From NCBI GenBank assembly GCA_961205875.1, contig OY540817.1:21177001-21241000 (forward strand): a stretch of DNA of 64,000 nucleotides, written 5' to 3'. Position numbers and translations under genes: made by a program. The DNA is from Sialis fuliginosa. Lineage: Eukaryota; Arthropoda; Insecta; Megaloptera; Sialidae. The notes under the pieces are model-generated. The model was not told where the DNA came from. It worked only from the letters and a program-made list of their open reading frames with translations, and made no database searches. Positions 21,536 through 31,261 of the stretch are shown piece by piece (the first letter of the stretch is position 1; every line of letters begins with the position of its first letter).

Positions 21536-21790
21536 AATTAGAGGGGAAAGGACGCTCTAAATATATCGTGACTAAAGGGTTCAAATCAAAAGATCATTTA
21601 ACATTTTTTGTTGCATTTAAGGAGAACTTTCTAAAGTGAAAAAAATTTTTTGAATATACTTTTCAGACTATGTCCAAACACCTTTTTTTTCAAAAATCTC
21701 ATCATTTCTGTTTTTGGGTCATAACTATACGTCCATATACCAAATTTCATCTTAAAGGTATCAAATTTATATAGACAGACGGACAAAAAA
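21536..21790 (+). repeat. dispersed repeat tail related to 1-122
   Basis: GGGGAAAGGACGCTCT, then CATATACCAAATTTCATC, TAAAGGTATCAAATTTATA and TAGACAGACGGAC. It resembles the 3' region of an insect retroposon. Class unknown. Confidence 0.5.
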
Positions 21791-21821
21791 TCACTTTAAA
21801 CACTTGATTTTAAACTTAACC

Positions 21822-21900
21822 AATTTAAAATTGATAATTCCCAATTTGAAATTGATTATTCCCAATTTGAAATTGATTAGACTCAATTTGAAATTGAAAA
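21822..21900. repeat. 22-bp tandem repeat AATTTGAAATTGATTATTCCC
   Basis: Three to four copies of a ~22 bp unit, each built on the near-palindrome CAATTTNAAATTG. The same unit makes up the 56-bp inverted repeat at 48694-48862. Translation gives a repetitive INFKLGIINFKL pattern that is not a real protein. Confidence 0.8.
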
Positions 21901-22264
21901 GGCATAGTTGTAAATCAGCCTGTATATATTTATTCTGACAAATATTGAAAACAGTAAAACACAAAAATGGCAAGTTTGAAACTTGGTTATTTGTAAAGTG
22001 AGTTAAAAAAATATATAAATTCGGAAAGTTTAAATATGTACCTTTGGCGTATCCCAGCGCGAACACCTTAGTTACTTATGCAATCCGTAGAACCCGTGTT
22101 GTTACGAAATACTGAAATTTCATAAATTTGCATCCAAAGTCGGATAAACTTTTGTACATGTTGGAATATTTTATAAATACATAAATCAAAATATTTTACC
22201 CGTGTGTACCAGAACATTTTACTTATTTTTAACATAATTTCAAGGATGCTTAAACACCTTTAAA
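21901..22264. other. AT-rich stretch, nothing recognised
   Basis: No gene was recognised. GCCTGTATATATTTATTCTG and CTTTGGCGTATCCCAGCGCG lie here without context. Confidence 0.45.
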
Positions 22265-22635
22265 TTAAGGTAGAGTTAAGAAGCCTAAGCGACTATTTCC
22301 ATTTTCCATCAATTTGAAAATAAAAAATAAAAATAAAAAAAATAAATAAAAAATAAAAGTCATTTTGACCCCTCTTTCAACCTTTTTCTCAAAATGCTTA
22401 AAAATTTTTTCAAATTTCTACTAAATAATACGTCACAAAACATGGACCCCTCCCCCTTAAGATAGAATTAAGAAGCCTAAACGACTATCTCCATTTTTTA
22501 TCAATTTGAAAATAATTTTTTGTGCTTATAGAAGTCATTTTGACCCCTCCCTCCGCCTTTCTCAAAATACTTTAAATTTTTTTCAACCCTCTAGCTAATA
22601 ATACGTCACAAAACATGGACCCCCCCCCCCCAAAA
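22265..22635. repeat. tandem duplication, period about 192 bp
   Basis: TAGAGTTAAGAAGCCTAAGCG near 22271 recurs as TAGAATTAAGAAGCCTAAACG near 22463. Each unit ends ATACGTCACAAAACATGGACC followed by a C-run. The first unit contains an expanded AAAATAAAA tract. Confidence 0.88.
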
Positions 22636-22763
22636 ATGTATCATTATTTTTCTAAACGAAGAACCTTGTCAAAATTTAATTAAATAAAAATTCAATAAAT
22701 ATGTCGGTTTTGGTTTCATGCCTCTTAAAGAAAAGTATTGTCCCAGTATAAAACTGCATTCAA

Positions 22764-23217
22764 AATATTTGATAATATTTGATTACCACTATTTCTGAAT
22801 ATAATCTGTATACATTTAACTGTCTTACAGCGTGATTTGATGACAATCGGCCAATAGGTGTCAAAATGGTGGACATTTAAACTAATTATTAGTATTATTT
22901 ATAAGCAACTGCTTTACATTGTTTCAAATTCGACGATTCTTTTTTTTATATCTTTTGTATCGTAGTACTTATCATTAGCAAGTGTCCATCACTGCGTGCT
23001 CATTACTGGTTTTACTTTATCCATTACGGGAGAAAAAAACATAAACAAAAAAGGATATAATTTAAAAAAACAAAATATTGGTAATTAAATTGATTAAATA
23101 AAGAATTACTTGTTTTATAAGTAACATGAGTTCATGAGATTACAAAAAAGAAGCCCGTCAATCACAAAAACAGTAAACTTTGCTCTTATAGCGGCCATAA
23201 CTGGTGCCAGTACCTTA
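22764..23217 (-). mobile_element. family A, 5' complete, 3' truncated
   Basis: Reverse copy from TTTGATTACCACTATTTCTG to GGTGCCAGTACCTTA. Right of it lies the same flank that is tandemly repeated next to the A termini at 45.9-46.4 kb. Confidence 0.85.
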
Positions 23218-23350
23218 TTTTACTGCCACATACTCAATATATAAATAAATAAGTGGCATATTTCTGCTGCAAAACCTTGATAAAAACAACAACATCACCC
23301 TGAAGGGAAGTATGATTTATTCTATGATATATCGTATATTTTTTTCCAAT
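23218..23350 (-). repeat. unit shared with the 45.9-46.4 kb array
   Basis: The segment from TTTTACTGCCACATACTC through AGTGGCATATTTCTG, TGATAAAAACAACAACATC, CCTGAAGGGAAGTATG and GATATATCGTATA is the reverse complement of the non-A part of the composite repeat unit. In both places it abuts the A terminus at the same base. Confidence 0.85.
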
Positions 23351-23632
23351 AAAAGTATACTTATGCCAAGAAAACTATACGACACCCCGTGACAAATAAA
23401 CAAAAATAAAGAAGGCACATAAATTTAAGTAAACAATGAATCCACTTAGAAGAAACCGCACATAAAAACGTATGGAGGAATCTCTTGTGGAAGATGCTGC
23501 AGAATCGTCATAGCACGCTTCCCCTTTGGATAAAAACAAATACTTAACGAATATGTAGACCTACTTTCTTCGAATAGGCCAGTGACGGAGATAATCTTTT
23601 GTACAGATAAAAAGTTTCGAGTAGAATACAAA

Positions 23633-23790
23633 CTAGATGCTACCCGCGACTTCGTCCGCGTAGAATTTTTTATCTAATCAATTTTTCGAGATACAAATTT
23701 GTCTATGTTCTTCCTCAAGATACAAGCTATCTCCCAGCCAAATTTAATCAAAATAGGTTCAACGGTTTAGTTGTGAAAAGGTTACAAATT
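23633..23790 (-). mobile_element. Helitron-like element W, 3' part
   Basis: CTAGATGCTACCCGCGACTTC at the left is the complement of a 3' hairpin and CTAG end. Then follow ATACAAATTTGTCTATG, CAAGCTATCTCCC, CAAATTTAATCAAAATAGG and GGTTACAAATTAG. The 5' TCCATACTAATATT end is absent. Confidence 0.75.
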
Positions 23791-23868
23791 AGAAATCATT
23801 GTACCTTGTATAACCTTTGATCGTACCAATGGTAATTATCAATTTAAATCTATTCAATCAAATGGAAA

Positions 23869-24000
23869 AATCCTCTAACCATAAAAATTGTAAGAGTTTA
23901 GATTTACACGTGTTTAAGTCCTTAGGACTCTGATGATGATAGCATTGCTATTGAAACACGTGTAAATCTAAACTCTTACAATTTTTATGGTTAGGGGATT
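23869..24000. repeat. 47-bp-arm inverted repeat with a hammerhead-like three-way core
   Basis: The arms 23869-23915 and 23954-24000 match at 46 of 47 positions. The 38-nt interior on the plus strand holds a small hairpin AGTCC-TTA-GGACT, then CTGATGA, then a hairpin GATAGC-ATT-GCTATT, then GAAAC at the start of the right arm. This is the order of a type III hammerhead ribozyme: stem III, stem I, CUGAUGA, stem II, GAAA. However, two extra nucleotides separate the expected cleavage position from stem I, so activity is doubtful. Confidence 0.75.
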
Positions 24001-24194
24001 TATATTTATAAGTCATAACCATAGTTTTTGTCTGTTGTTTGTTATAAATTTATTAAATACTTTTAAGGAAATTTAAAATTCAAAATTTTTGGGTCATATT
24101 TCATGCATGGAACTTTAACTTTTTATAGAAATATCAACTTAAAGAAAAAATAATAATTTTCATTATTTCCATATGATTTTTTATTTTAATTACA

Positions 24195-24347
24195 TTTATT
24201 TACTCTATATTATACATGAGTTCTTAAAAATTACAAAAAAGTATACCTTGCTCTTAAAGATGTACTGGCAGTACAATCGGAGACAAAAAACATCAAAAAA
24301 AAACAAAAACTTGCTCTTATAGCGGCCATAACTGGTGCTTTACCTTA
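24195..24347 (-). mobile_element. family A terminal fragment, rearranged
   Basis: It contains ATGAGTTCTTAAAAATTAC, an inserted or duplicated segment with TACCTTGCTCTTAAAGATG and GTACTGGCAGTACAATC, and then the normal TTGCTCTTATAGCGGCC and ACTGGTGCTTTACCTTA. Confidence 0.7.
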
Positions 24348-24769
24348 TATAACAATAATATTACACTAAATTACAATTCATAAATGTGTTAACAAATAAA
24401 TAAACAACTAATTAATTGCATCGTATTGCTAATATGGAATGAAAGCTCCCATACAATTAACAACTATAAATTATAGTTTACTCCATATTGGAGCAGCCAC
24501 TGAACACATATCTCCCTCTCTCTCAAACCCCATTAACTCGTATGCGGTATTCAGTAGACAATAGAATAGTTAGATATATTCTTATATCAATTTATAATGT
24601 TAATTGTGGAGCAGTATTTATGTACTTTTAATATGAAATCAATAACTATTCTGCAATGATATAATATTTGTGCTAAAACTATAATATGTAGATTCTGTCT
24701 GCACTATTAAAATTTATTTTTAATCTATATATTAGGCAATTCAAACCATTTTGAAAGTTTATCAAAATT
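24348..24769. other. AT-rich stretch, nothing recognised
   Basis: No gene or repeat terminus was recognised. Confidence 0.5.
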
Positions 24770-24773
24770 TTAA

Positions 24774-25055
24774 CCTTTGTTTGACACACTGGGGTACAAT
24801 CAACCCCACGTTTTTTGTATGTTAATTTAAAGTAACCAAATCTAATCTAATCTTCCAATTTTTTTAACATACTTTCTTTTAATATTTTACTATATAACTT
24901 ATACAGTCTTCAAAGGAAACTTTTCAAAAGTCTGTAAAAAAATTCTCAAGTAGAAATATTTAATATTTTATTTTTTATGATGATTTTTGTCGATGGGGTA
25001 CAAAAAACCCCAATGTGTCAAGTATGCTATTCTAGAGAAGTGTGTCAAACAAAGG
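24774..25055. mobile_element. 282-bp piggyBac-like miniature element
   Basis: CCTTTGTTTGACACAC at 24774-24789 is the exact complement of 25040-25055. TTAA flanks both sides (24770-24773, 25056-25059). Inside, ACACACTGGGGTAC and its counterpart GGGGTACAAAAAACCCC with AATGTGTC form subterminal inverted motifs. A TTAA target and CCYTTT-type ends are piggyBac hallmarks. Confidence 0.9.
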
Positions 25056-25059
25056 TTAA

Positions 25060-25424
25060 GTCTATTTGATTGTTCCAACTAGCCACAAAAACTACTGAAC
25101 CGATTTTGATAGGACATTCACTGTTATGGAGTTTAAAACCATATAATTAGTTGCAGATTTAGATTTATTAAACCAGAAAAATGTATACCTATTGAAGGAC
25201 CACATAAAAAATATCATGTAATGTTTTTTCTCAGAAAAATATAAAGAATTTAATAAAATCATTTTTAGCCACTAGAACGTCGATTGGTCGGTTAGTGTCA
25301 TTTCTAAGCGAGCTAGACTGGATAATCCTCTCACCTAATAATAGTTTTACGTTAACGCGAGATGTCTATTATCTATGTCAAAAAAGTATAACCTTTGCGC
25401 GCACAAATATCACACACCTTTTTT
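25060..25424. other. AT-rich stretch with a retroposon-like segment
   Basis: AAAAACTACTGAACCGATTTTG at 25086 and following is typical of repeat tails. No gene is visible. Confidence 0.4.
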
Positions 25425-25590
25425 TTTTTAAATAATAAATTTTTCGAAATACAAATAAGCCTATGTCCTTCCTCAAGATGCAAGCTATCTCCCTACCAAA
25501 TTTCATAAAGATCGGTTGAGCAGTTTAGCCGTGATAAAGGTAACAAACAGACAGGCAATTATAATAAAAGTATAGATTAAAATAACATCA
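25425..25590 (-). mobile_element. Helitron-like element W, partial
   Basis: ATAAATTTTTCGAAATAC, GCTATCTCCCTACCAAATTT, AAAGATCGGTTGAGCAG and AACAAACAGACAGGCA, ending AAAAGTATAGAT. The hairpin/CTAG end is missing. Confidence 0.75.
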
Positions 25591-26029
25591 GAAATATTAA
25601 GTTTTAAAAAGAACAAACATATTATTTTTCATTTCTAATTTTTGGATAGGTAGATACAACATATTTTTTAAGCATTTTTCATACCTACATTTTTACTGTT
25701 GTTGGCACTGAATTTCAAAGGATCTATATATTTTTTAAATTCTTGACACATTCATTATTTCTGAAGAAAGTTTATTTTGTTTTAAATCAAAATTAACACA
25801 TTTATATTTAACAAGCTTTACGTCAAATATTTTTCAATTAAAAGTTGCAAAACAAAATATAAACAGACACAAAAAGTTCATTTACGTGAAATTCATTCAA
25901 ATTTAAATGCTGTGATTAAAGGTTCATGAAAAGAAAAATAATACATTTTTTAATTAGTAAAAATAATTCTAAAATATATGTAAAAATAATTTTTTACTGC
26001 TATATTTATTTTTTTAAATATATATATAA
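25591..26029. other. AT-rich stretch, nothing recognised
   Basis: No gene was recognised. Confidence 0.5.
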
Positions 26030-26031
26030 TA

Positions 26032-26595
26032 GGGTCAACTGGGGTAAAAGTGAAACAAAATACAAATCATGTTATTTGACAGTTAACGATACAAATTCAT
26101 ACTTTAATTTTATCTACTAGATGCGCTTATGAATAACCATTTTAAATACTTACGTCATTTGAACTGTACGATACAACACGGACTTTAAAAATGAAAAAAG
26201 TGTGTTTCATTTTTAACCTCTAATATGGGAAAAAGTGAAACAGGCCTCTAATGGAAAATATTTATCGAAAAATTAAAAGAAAAGCTACAAAGGCAACTTT
26301 GATTTATCTTCTTTGTGGCATATCAATATGAAATTGTAACTTTAATTAATATCTGAGCTATACAGAAAGTTATGTATATGCAAAGAATTAAAATTTAATA
26401 CACACGTTTTGACATCGACTAACAGGGAAATCTGTAGGGGTGACACATCACTTATATTTTCAGGTCGCTTTAACAAACCTTTAATGATGATGTCAGTTTT
26501 TATAATTCTCCTATAAACAAATTAGTTTTTTACTTGCAAGCTTGTTTCACTTTTACCCCATTTTTTTGGTGTTTCATATTTACCCCACTCGACCC
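26032..26595. mobile_element. family P TA-flanked element, complete (564 bp)
   Basis: The left end GGGTCAACTGGGGTAAAAGT and the complemented right end GGGTCGAGTGGGGTAAATAT match. Repeated GGGGTAAAAGTGAAACA motifs lie near both ends. TA flanks both sides. A Tc1/mariner-type non-autonomous element is likely. A half copy lies at 33985-34290. Confidence 0.85.
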
Positions 26596-26597
26596 TA

Positions 26598-27640
26598 CAT
26601 ATATTGTGATGAAATACATATTTATTGGAAGATGTAGCTAATTAACCAACAGAACATACAAAATTATTTTCTCTAATTAAAATAAATGTAACAAAATTGT
26701 ATTTTTTTGGACGCATCAAAAACGTATAGACATCTCATAATTACTGCATTACAGTGTCAAAATATCAAACTTTATAATATCGGCTAATTAACATAAAACG
26801 CGAGGTTCAAACCTTTAGGTCCATATCTCGAACCAATCTCGAAATTTAACATTGAATAAAAAACAATGGAACGTTTCTTTATCTTGATTATTTACTAATA
26901 AGGTATTATTAAATATAACATAACTTGTTCTTTAATTTGATAAACTATTTCTAAAAACAAAAGAAACATTTCGAAAAAACAATAACAAGAATGTAACTAT
27001 TTAGTTTTATATAATATAACAGCAAAGGACATTTCTTTTTTATTAAATTATCTGTATAATTCTTTTTCTTTATAATGTTACATAAAGTTTATAACATACT
27101 CTTAATAAGATAATAAAATTATTTTTAACATTTGGAAACATCTGCAAAGAACCTTTTTCTGATAATGAAAATTTCTTGTGGTTTTTATCTATACAGGTGA
27201 TTTAAAATTAGTTATTTTAGAATTTTATAAACAATAAAAAAAATATTTTTTTTTAAACAATAAAATACTTGATTAGAGAATTATTTTTCTAGACTATACT
27301 AACAACAGGTATAAGTCACGTCTTAATCGTTACAAATTAAATAAAGACCTAACTGTCGAAGTATTGTAAACGACAAAAAATTAATTTTACAGATGATATT
27401 TTTTTTATAAATATTTTCGTTTCAATTTTTTATTTATTATAAGTATTAGTAGTTAAGATACCTATATAAAATATATGAACCAGATAACTAACTACACTTT
27501 ACTTAATCCACAATTCAAGATAGCGACGGAAGTTCACCTCGGAAACTTAGGAAATTTTAATATCATAAGCTTGGGAACATCTGTATAACTGTATTTTCTT
27601 AGTTACTTAAAACTTAATATATAATACACCTTATCCACAA
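26598..27640. other. very AT-rich stretch, nothing recognised
   Basis: About 1 kb with no frame, splice pattern, terminal repeat or tandem unit that I can support. Confidence 0.55.
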
Positions 27641-27649
27641 ATAAAACAA

Positions 27650-27720
27650 TGCATTCGACACGTACTTTACTTAGACTCCGGATGAGGATTTCATATAAAG
27701 TCGAAACACGTGTTTTATTG
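27650..27720 (+). repeat. GGATGA...CGAAACACGTG repeat segment
   Basis: GACACGTACTTTAC, then CCGGATGAGGATTTCATATA, AAAGTCGAAACACGTGTTTT. A stem GATTT/AAAGTC lies between GGATGA and CGAAAC. The outer ACACGT and ACGTGT can pair. It is the third occurrence of the hammerhead-like layout in the window. Confidence 0.5.
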
Positions 27721-27779
27721 TAGTTATGGGTTTCAGAAGTCGTAAAGGTCAGAATCGCTTACAATAAATTCGAAAAAAT

Positions 27780-27985
27780 CAAGGCTTCGGACCGGAATTG
27801 AACCGAAAACCGGAAAAACCGTTATTTTTGCCGGAACGAAAACCGGAACCGAACCGAAATAAAAATATAGTTTTTTTCGGTTCAGTACATGTTAAAATAC
27901 GCGCGTTAACATGATCTTATTTCCCACTTCAATTGTCTTTCGGGTTATCATACAAGTAGGTACCATAAAATGTTCTAAATTATTT
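27780..27985 (+). mobile_element. CCGGAAC hAT-like element, one end
   Basis: CAAGGCTTCGGACCGGAATTG at the left, then repeated CCGGAACGAAAACCGG motifs, GTACATGTTAAAATACGCG, TAACATGATCTTATTTCCCAC and GGTACCATAAAATGTTC. This order matches the complement of 61800-62003. The other end is missing. Confidence 0.8.
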
Positions 27986-28470
27986 TTTTACTTCCATGTT
28001 CCGAAGGAAATGGAAGTATTGTAATACCATCGAAAAATCGTGTCCGAGAAAATGACAAATTCTGATTGTACTAACTTCAAAACGTAAAGAAAAGTTAATT
28101 TCCGCATGGCGGCTGTGCGTGTGTCTGTGTGTCTGTGTGTCTGTCTGTCAGGATGTAGATTTTTTTTTCGTTCACGATAACTACTGTAAAAATGCACCGA
28201 TCTGAATTATTTTTGGGGAAAATATTTGTCTCAGTGAGTACTCCAGACCTATTGATTTTGGTGCTAATCGGATAAGGGGTTTTGGAAATATTCGAAATTT
28301 TGTAACTTTTTTCGTCAAAAAAATGAATATTGCGAGTATTATCTCACTAATTTTGATAAGATTTGGTACATCTAAGAGACATTTATTATTTGTACGTGCC
28401 TAAACAGCCATTAAAGGGATAAAAAACACACTTAAAATTTGAATTTTAAATACTAATATGTCATTAATTC
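27986..28470. repeat. dispersed repeat with TTCCATGTTCC hairpin and CTGTGTGTCTG run
   Basis: ACTTCCATGTTCCGAAGG followed by AAATGGAAGT forms a hairpin. A GTGTGTCTGTGTGTCTG run, CACGATAACTACTG and GGTGCTAATCGGATAAGG follow. It resembles known insect repeat tails but I cannot classify it. ACTTCCATGTTC has a complement at 28718-28729, so it might bound a larger element of about 740 bp. Confidence 0.45.
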
Positions 28471-28472
28471 CT

Positions 28473-28486
28473 GTTGCCTTGGAAAC
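28473..28486 (+). promoter_or_regulatory. X-box-like RFX site GTTGCCTTGGAAAC
   Basis: GTTGCC-TT-GGAAAC fits the RFX X-box pattern of two imperfect half sites with a 2-nt spacer. In animals such sites sit about 100 bp upstream of the ATG of ciliary genes. Here an ATG followed by a perfect donor lies 88 bp downstream. A 14-mer degenerate motif in 64 kb can occur by chance, so this is only suggestive. Confidence 0.25.
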
Positions 28487-28574
28487 AAATGCAACTAAAT
28501 TCAAATTGTCAAATTAGTTTTTCTACGAATGTGAATTATGTTTTTGACATTAGAAAACTAATATTTATATACAA

Positions 28575-28598
28575 ATGGCAAAAAGAGCTGTAACCGTT
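28575..28598 (+). CDS. candidate 24-nt first coding exon (unrecognised)
   Basis: ACAAATGGC gives a good start context, and eight codons read MAKRAVTV before GTAAGT at 28599, a consensus donor, in phase 0. An X-box-like site lies 88 bp upstream. No acceptor or second exon can be named nearby, and the segment may belong to a larger repeat bounded by ACTTCCATGTTC. No function is proposed. RNA-seq would decide. Confidence 0.18.
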
Positions 28599-28927
28599 GT
28601 AAGTATATATGTTTTTTTAATGTATTACGATATGTATATTCATAGTAGTAGGTTATATAAATAAAATATTTAAAATTAAAAAATGTATATTTAAAAATTA
28701 TTTAAAAAGATAGATAGAACATGGAAGTCATGTATGGTTCTCCATACCGATATTTTAATTAATCACCTATCATAGAAAGTAAAGAATAAAACACAACATA
28801 AAATTAAATAAAACATCCAAGATAAAATTACAATAGTACAATTAATTAAATAGTTTAATCCGTTACTTGCACCAATGAGTTACAAATTCTGCGATTAAAA
28901 TGTTTTAACTATGATTATTTTCATGAT

Positions 28928-29093
28928 TTTGACAGATATAAATTTGAAAACAAAATACTGATGACAATTTTATTAAATTTAGTGGCGGAATTTCAAAATG
29001 CACCAATGGCACATCGTTAAATTCGATCAAAGGCTACTACAACATTTTTAATTGTCCCCATCTTATATTTCCTATGTCTTAATCAACTGTATA
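28928..29093 (+). mobile_element. family M element, right half
   Basis: TGACAGATATAAATTTG, GTGGCGGAATTTCAAAATGC, CAATGGCACATCGTTAAATT and CTATGTCTTAATCAACTG match the right half of the complete copy at 41891. A few terminal bases (TGGAATACACTG) are lost. Confidence 0.8.
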
Positions 29094-29437
29094 TAAGTCG
29101 TAGATAATCATTTTTATGTATTAATGAATTTATAAATCGCTTGTATGAAATTCAGAAAGAAAATAATTGTAGAATGGATTGTTCTTGTTTTCGACTTGTT
29201 ATAACATCGCTTCTTCGTCCCATTTATCTTCTACTCACTACATTTTACGTTCTGCAAACATATTACCTACGTTCGAAATTTATTTGCAAGAAGTCTTTGC
29301 AGAATATATGTTCATCGACATATACATACAGTGGCACTTCATGTGTGGGGGATAGCACTCAAACAAAAATACATTTTTAGAGAGAATTTTTTTAATTTAC
29401 ATCTCAAAATAAATTTAGTTGACATTCCCCCACAAAG
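29094..29437. other. AT-rich stretch, nothing recognised
   Basis: An unremarkable frame of 79 codons crosses 29141-29380. No splice context or recognisable motif. Confidence 0.45.
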
Positions 29438-29445
29438 TCTCCATC

Positions 29446-29700
29446 CAGAGCCGGCCTAAGCAAGTCTCGTGTCCTGGGCGAGATTTATTTTTCCGCCCTC
29501 TTTCCCCCTTGTTCGAAAATCACCGAAAATATCAATTAAAATTGATAAATTAACAAATAAGTTGAATAGTTAATATCTCAGCTTGGCGCGATTCTACAAA
29601 CTCCATTTTTTTTAAATGTAGCTTACACCATTGACTTTAAGACTTATGCCCCATTGTGCGCCCTGGTTTATCCCCCCCCCCCCCTCTAAATCCGGCACTG
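29446..29700. mobile_element. family C hAT-like miniature element, complete (255 bp)
   Basis: It starts CAGAGCCGGCCTAAG and ends AAATCCGGCACTG. Flanks are TCTCCATC (29438-29445) and TCTCCACT (29701-29708), an imperfect 8-bp duplication. The interior holds ATCTCAGCTTGGCGCGATTC, a segment that is tandemly repeated in copies at 37.6 and 50.4 kb, and a C-run near the right end. Confidence 0.85.
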
Positions 29701-29708
29701 TCTCCACT

Positions 29709-30367
29709 CTCAATAAACACGTTGAAATTTCAAAATACATATATTGGTAGTCTAACTTCAGGGGAGACACAAAAATAACTGAATTGAGTTAAACGGGTCT
29801 AATATATTGCCCCAATCGACGCGGTTTATACCAAGAAACCAAGATCAATAACCATTACTTAAAGATAATTTAAGTTTGACTGATGCAATATAAAATAGGC
29901 TAATAAAAATAGTTCCCTTTAATTTTCTTAGGTGACATCACTGTATTTTCACACTACAGTCCCATCTCTCTCTGTCTATCTCTCTCTCTCTTCGTCTGCA
30001 TTTATAGGTAATGATGTATGAAAGATAGAGCAACAGTTGACGTACCGTAAAATCTTGTTTTTACTATAATCAAATATACGAACGTATCGTTCTATACAAT
30101 CTATTGTTACCTTACGAACATTTTCATTGGTTTTGTATAGGTATAGATATATATATATATTGCTTAGACAAAAAATATAAAGAATATATGTTTTATAAGC
30201 AATTGGGAAAAACCCAGGCATTGTATGTTAAATTTAAGTTGTCTAAAAGATAAATAATATAGTTTTCTTATGATCAAATAGAATCTCCAAAATTGTATAA
30301 TATAAAAAAATATATATAAATTATTAAAATGTGAAAGGTTATGTGTAATTTTACTGAAAATATAATG
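29709..30367. other. AT-rich stretch with a TCTC run
   Basis: A TCTCTCTCTGTCTATCTC tract lies at about 29965-29990. No gene was recognised. Confidence 0.5.
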
Positions 30368-30375
30368 GTCTACAT

Positions 30376-30572
30376 CAGTGGTTCTTAAACTAGGGTCCGC
30401 TGAGCTTCTGCTGGGGGTCCGCAAAACATGTTTGGTATAAATTAAAGTATTTTTACATTTCTATTTACCAATGATTAATTAGTATTTAATTAACGACTTT
30501 CTTAGTTTTTCTATCCGGGAGATAATTGTTCAAAAGGGGGTCCCTAGACCATATAAGTTTAAGAACCGCTGA
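30376..30572. mobile_element. 197-bp hAT-like miniature element
   Basis: CAGTGGTTCTTAAACTAGGG at the left and AGTTTAAGAACCGCTG at the right are inverted. The flanks share TCTACAT (left ends at 30375, right at 30574-30580). Ends of the type CAGNGGTTCTNAA are widespread among hAT families in animals. Confidence 0.85.
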
Positions 30573-30587
30573 CTCTACATTATCTTT

Positions 30588-30680
30588 GTCTTATGTCCGA
30601 TATCAGGTACAGACTAGATAACAAAATTTGTTAGCTTATAAGCACTTTCAAACGAGGTAAACTTCTTTTAGAATTTTTGA
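30588..30680 (-). mobile_element. family S terminal fragment, diverged
   Basis: TTATGTCCGATATCAGG, TTTGTTAGCTTATAAGCAC and TCAAACGAGGTAAAC match the S end at 37925-37970 with many differences. Confidence 0.5.
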
Positions 30681-31010
30681 TATATACCTAGTTGCATGCA
30701 TAGTTAATAAAAATATACAACACTTTTTTATTTTCCTCCCGATAGATTTTCATAAAGAACCCCCCTCTCCCACCTCACCCCCCCCCCCAAAAAAAACAGT
30801 AAAAATTGGCTGAAACTGAAGTATGCTGATCAAAATGTTCGAAAATGATTATTTTTAGTTATTCAGGGTTAAAAAGGCTAGAAATTCAAATATCTGAAAA
30901 ATGAGGATACAGTCAAATTGGCTGTAATTAAAATATGATGTAATTCATGACTTCCCATGGGTACAATATGGTGTAAAAGTAAAATTCGTTATATTGGTGT
31001 AAAAGGGGCA
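30681..31010. other. AT-rich stretch with a poly-C run
   Basis: CCACCTCACCCCCCCCCCC followed by AAAAAAAACAG lies at about 30770-30797. No gene was recognised. Confidence 0.5.
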
Positions 31011-31018
31011 CATACATA

Positions 31019-31172
31019 CAGAGCCGTAGCGAGCACAGTTAGCGCCCCCGAAAAATATAAAGTAATATAATATATATAATATCGTCGTCTTGGAGACCAT
31101 TTGGCGCCCCTCTGCGAGTGGCGCCCGGGGCATGGTAGACCCCCTGCCCCCCCCCCCCTCGCTACGCCACAG
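31019..31172. mobile_element. 154-bp hAT-like miniature element, exact duplication
   Basis: CAGAGCCGTAGCGAG and CTCGCTACGCCACAG are inverted termini. CATACATA occurs exactly at 31011-31018 and 31173-31180. GTGGCGCCCGGGGCATGG and a C-run lie in the interior. The exact duplication suggests a fairly recent insertion. Confidence 0.92.
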
Positions 31173-31261
31173 CATACATAGGTTTATTTGAAAGTGGTTT
31201 CAGATATCCTTTCTATAGAAGTTACCAAATTTTATATGTACTTCTGGTTGGCAGAACTAAA

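Noticed and set aside
21791..22066. 91-codon minus-strand frame with INFKLGIINFKL repeats
   Set aside because: It is the 22-bp tandem repeat read in one frame. The frame at 48624-48911 is the same repeat.
27986..28730. A 740-bp transposon bounded by ACTTCCATGTTC/GAACATGGAAGT
   Set aside because: The 12-bp match has no target duplication and no second copy. It could be chance, so boundaries were not asserted.
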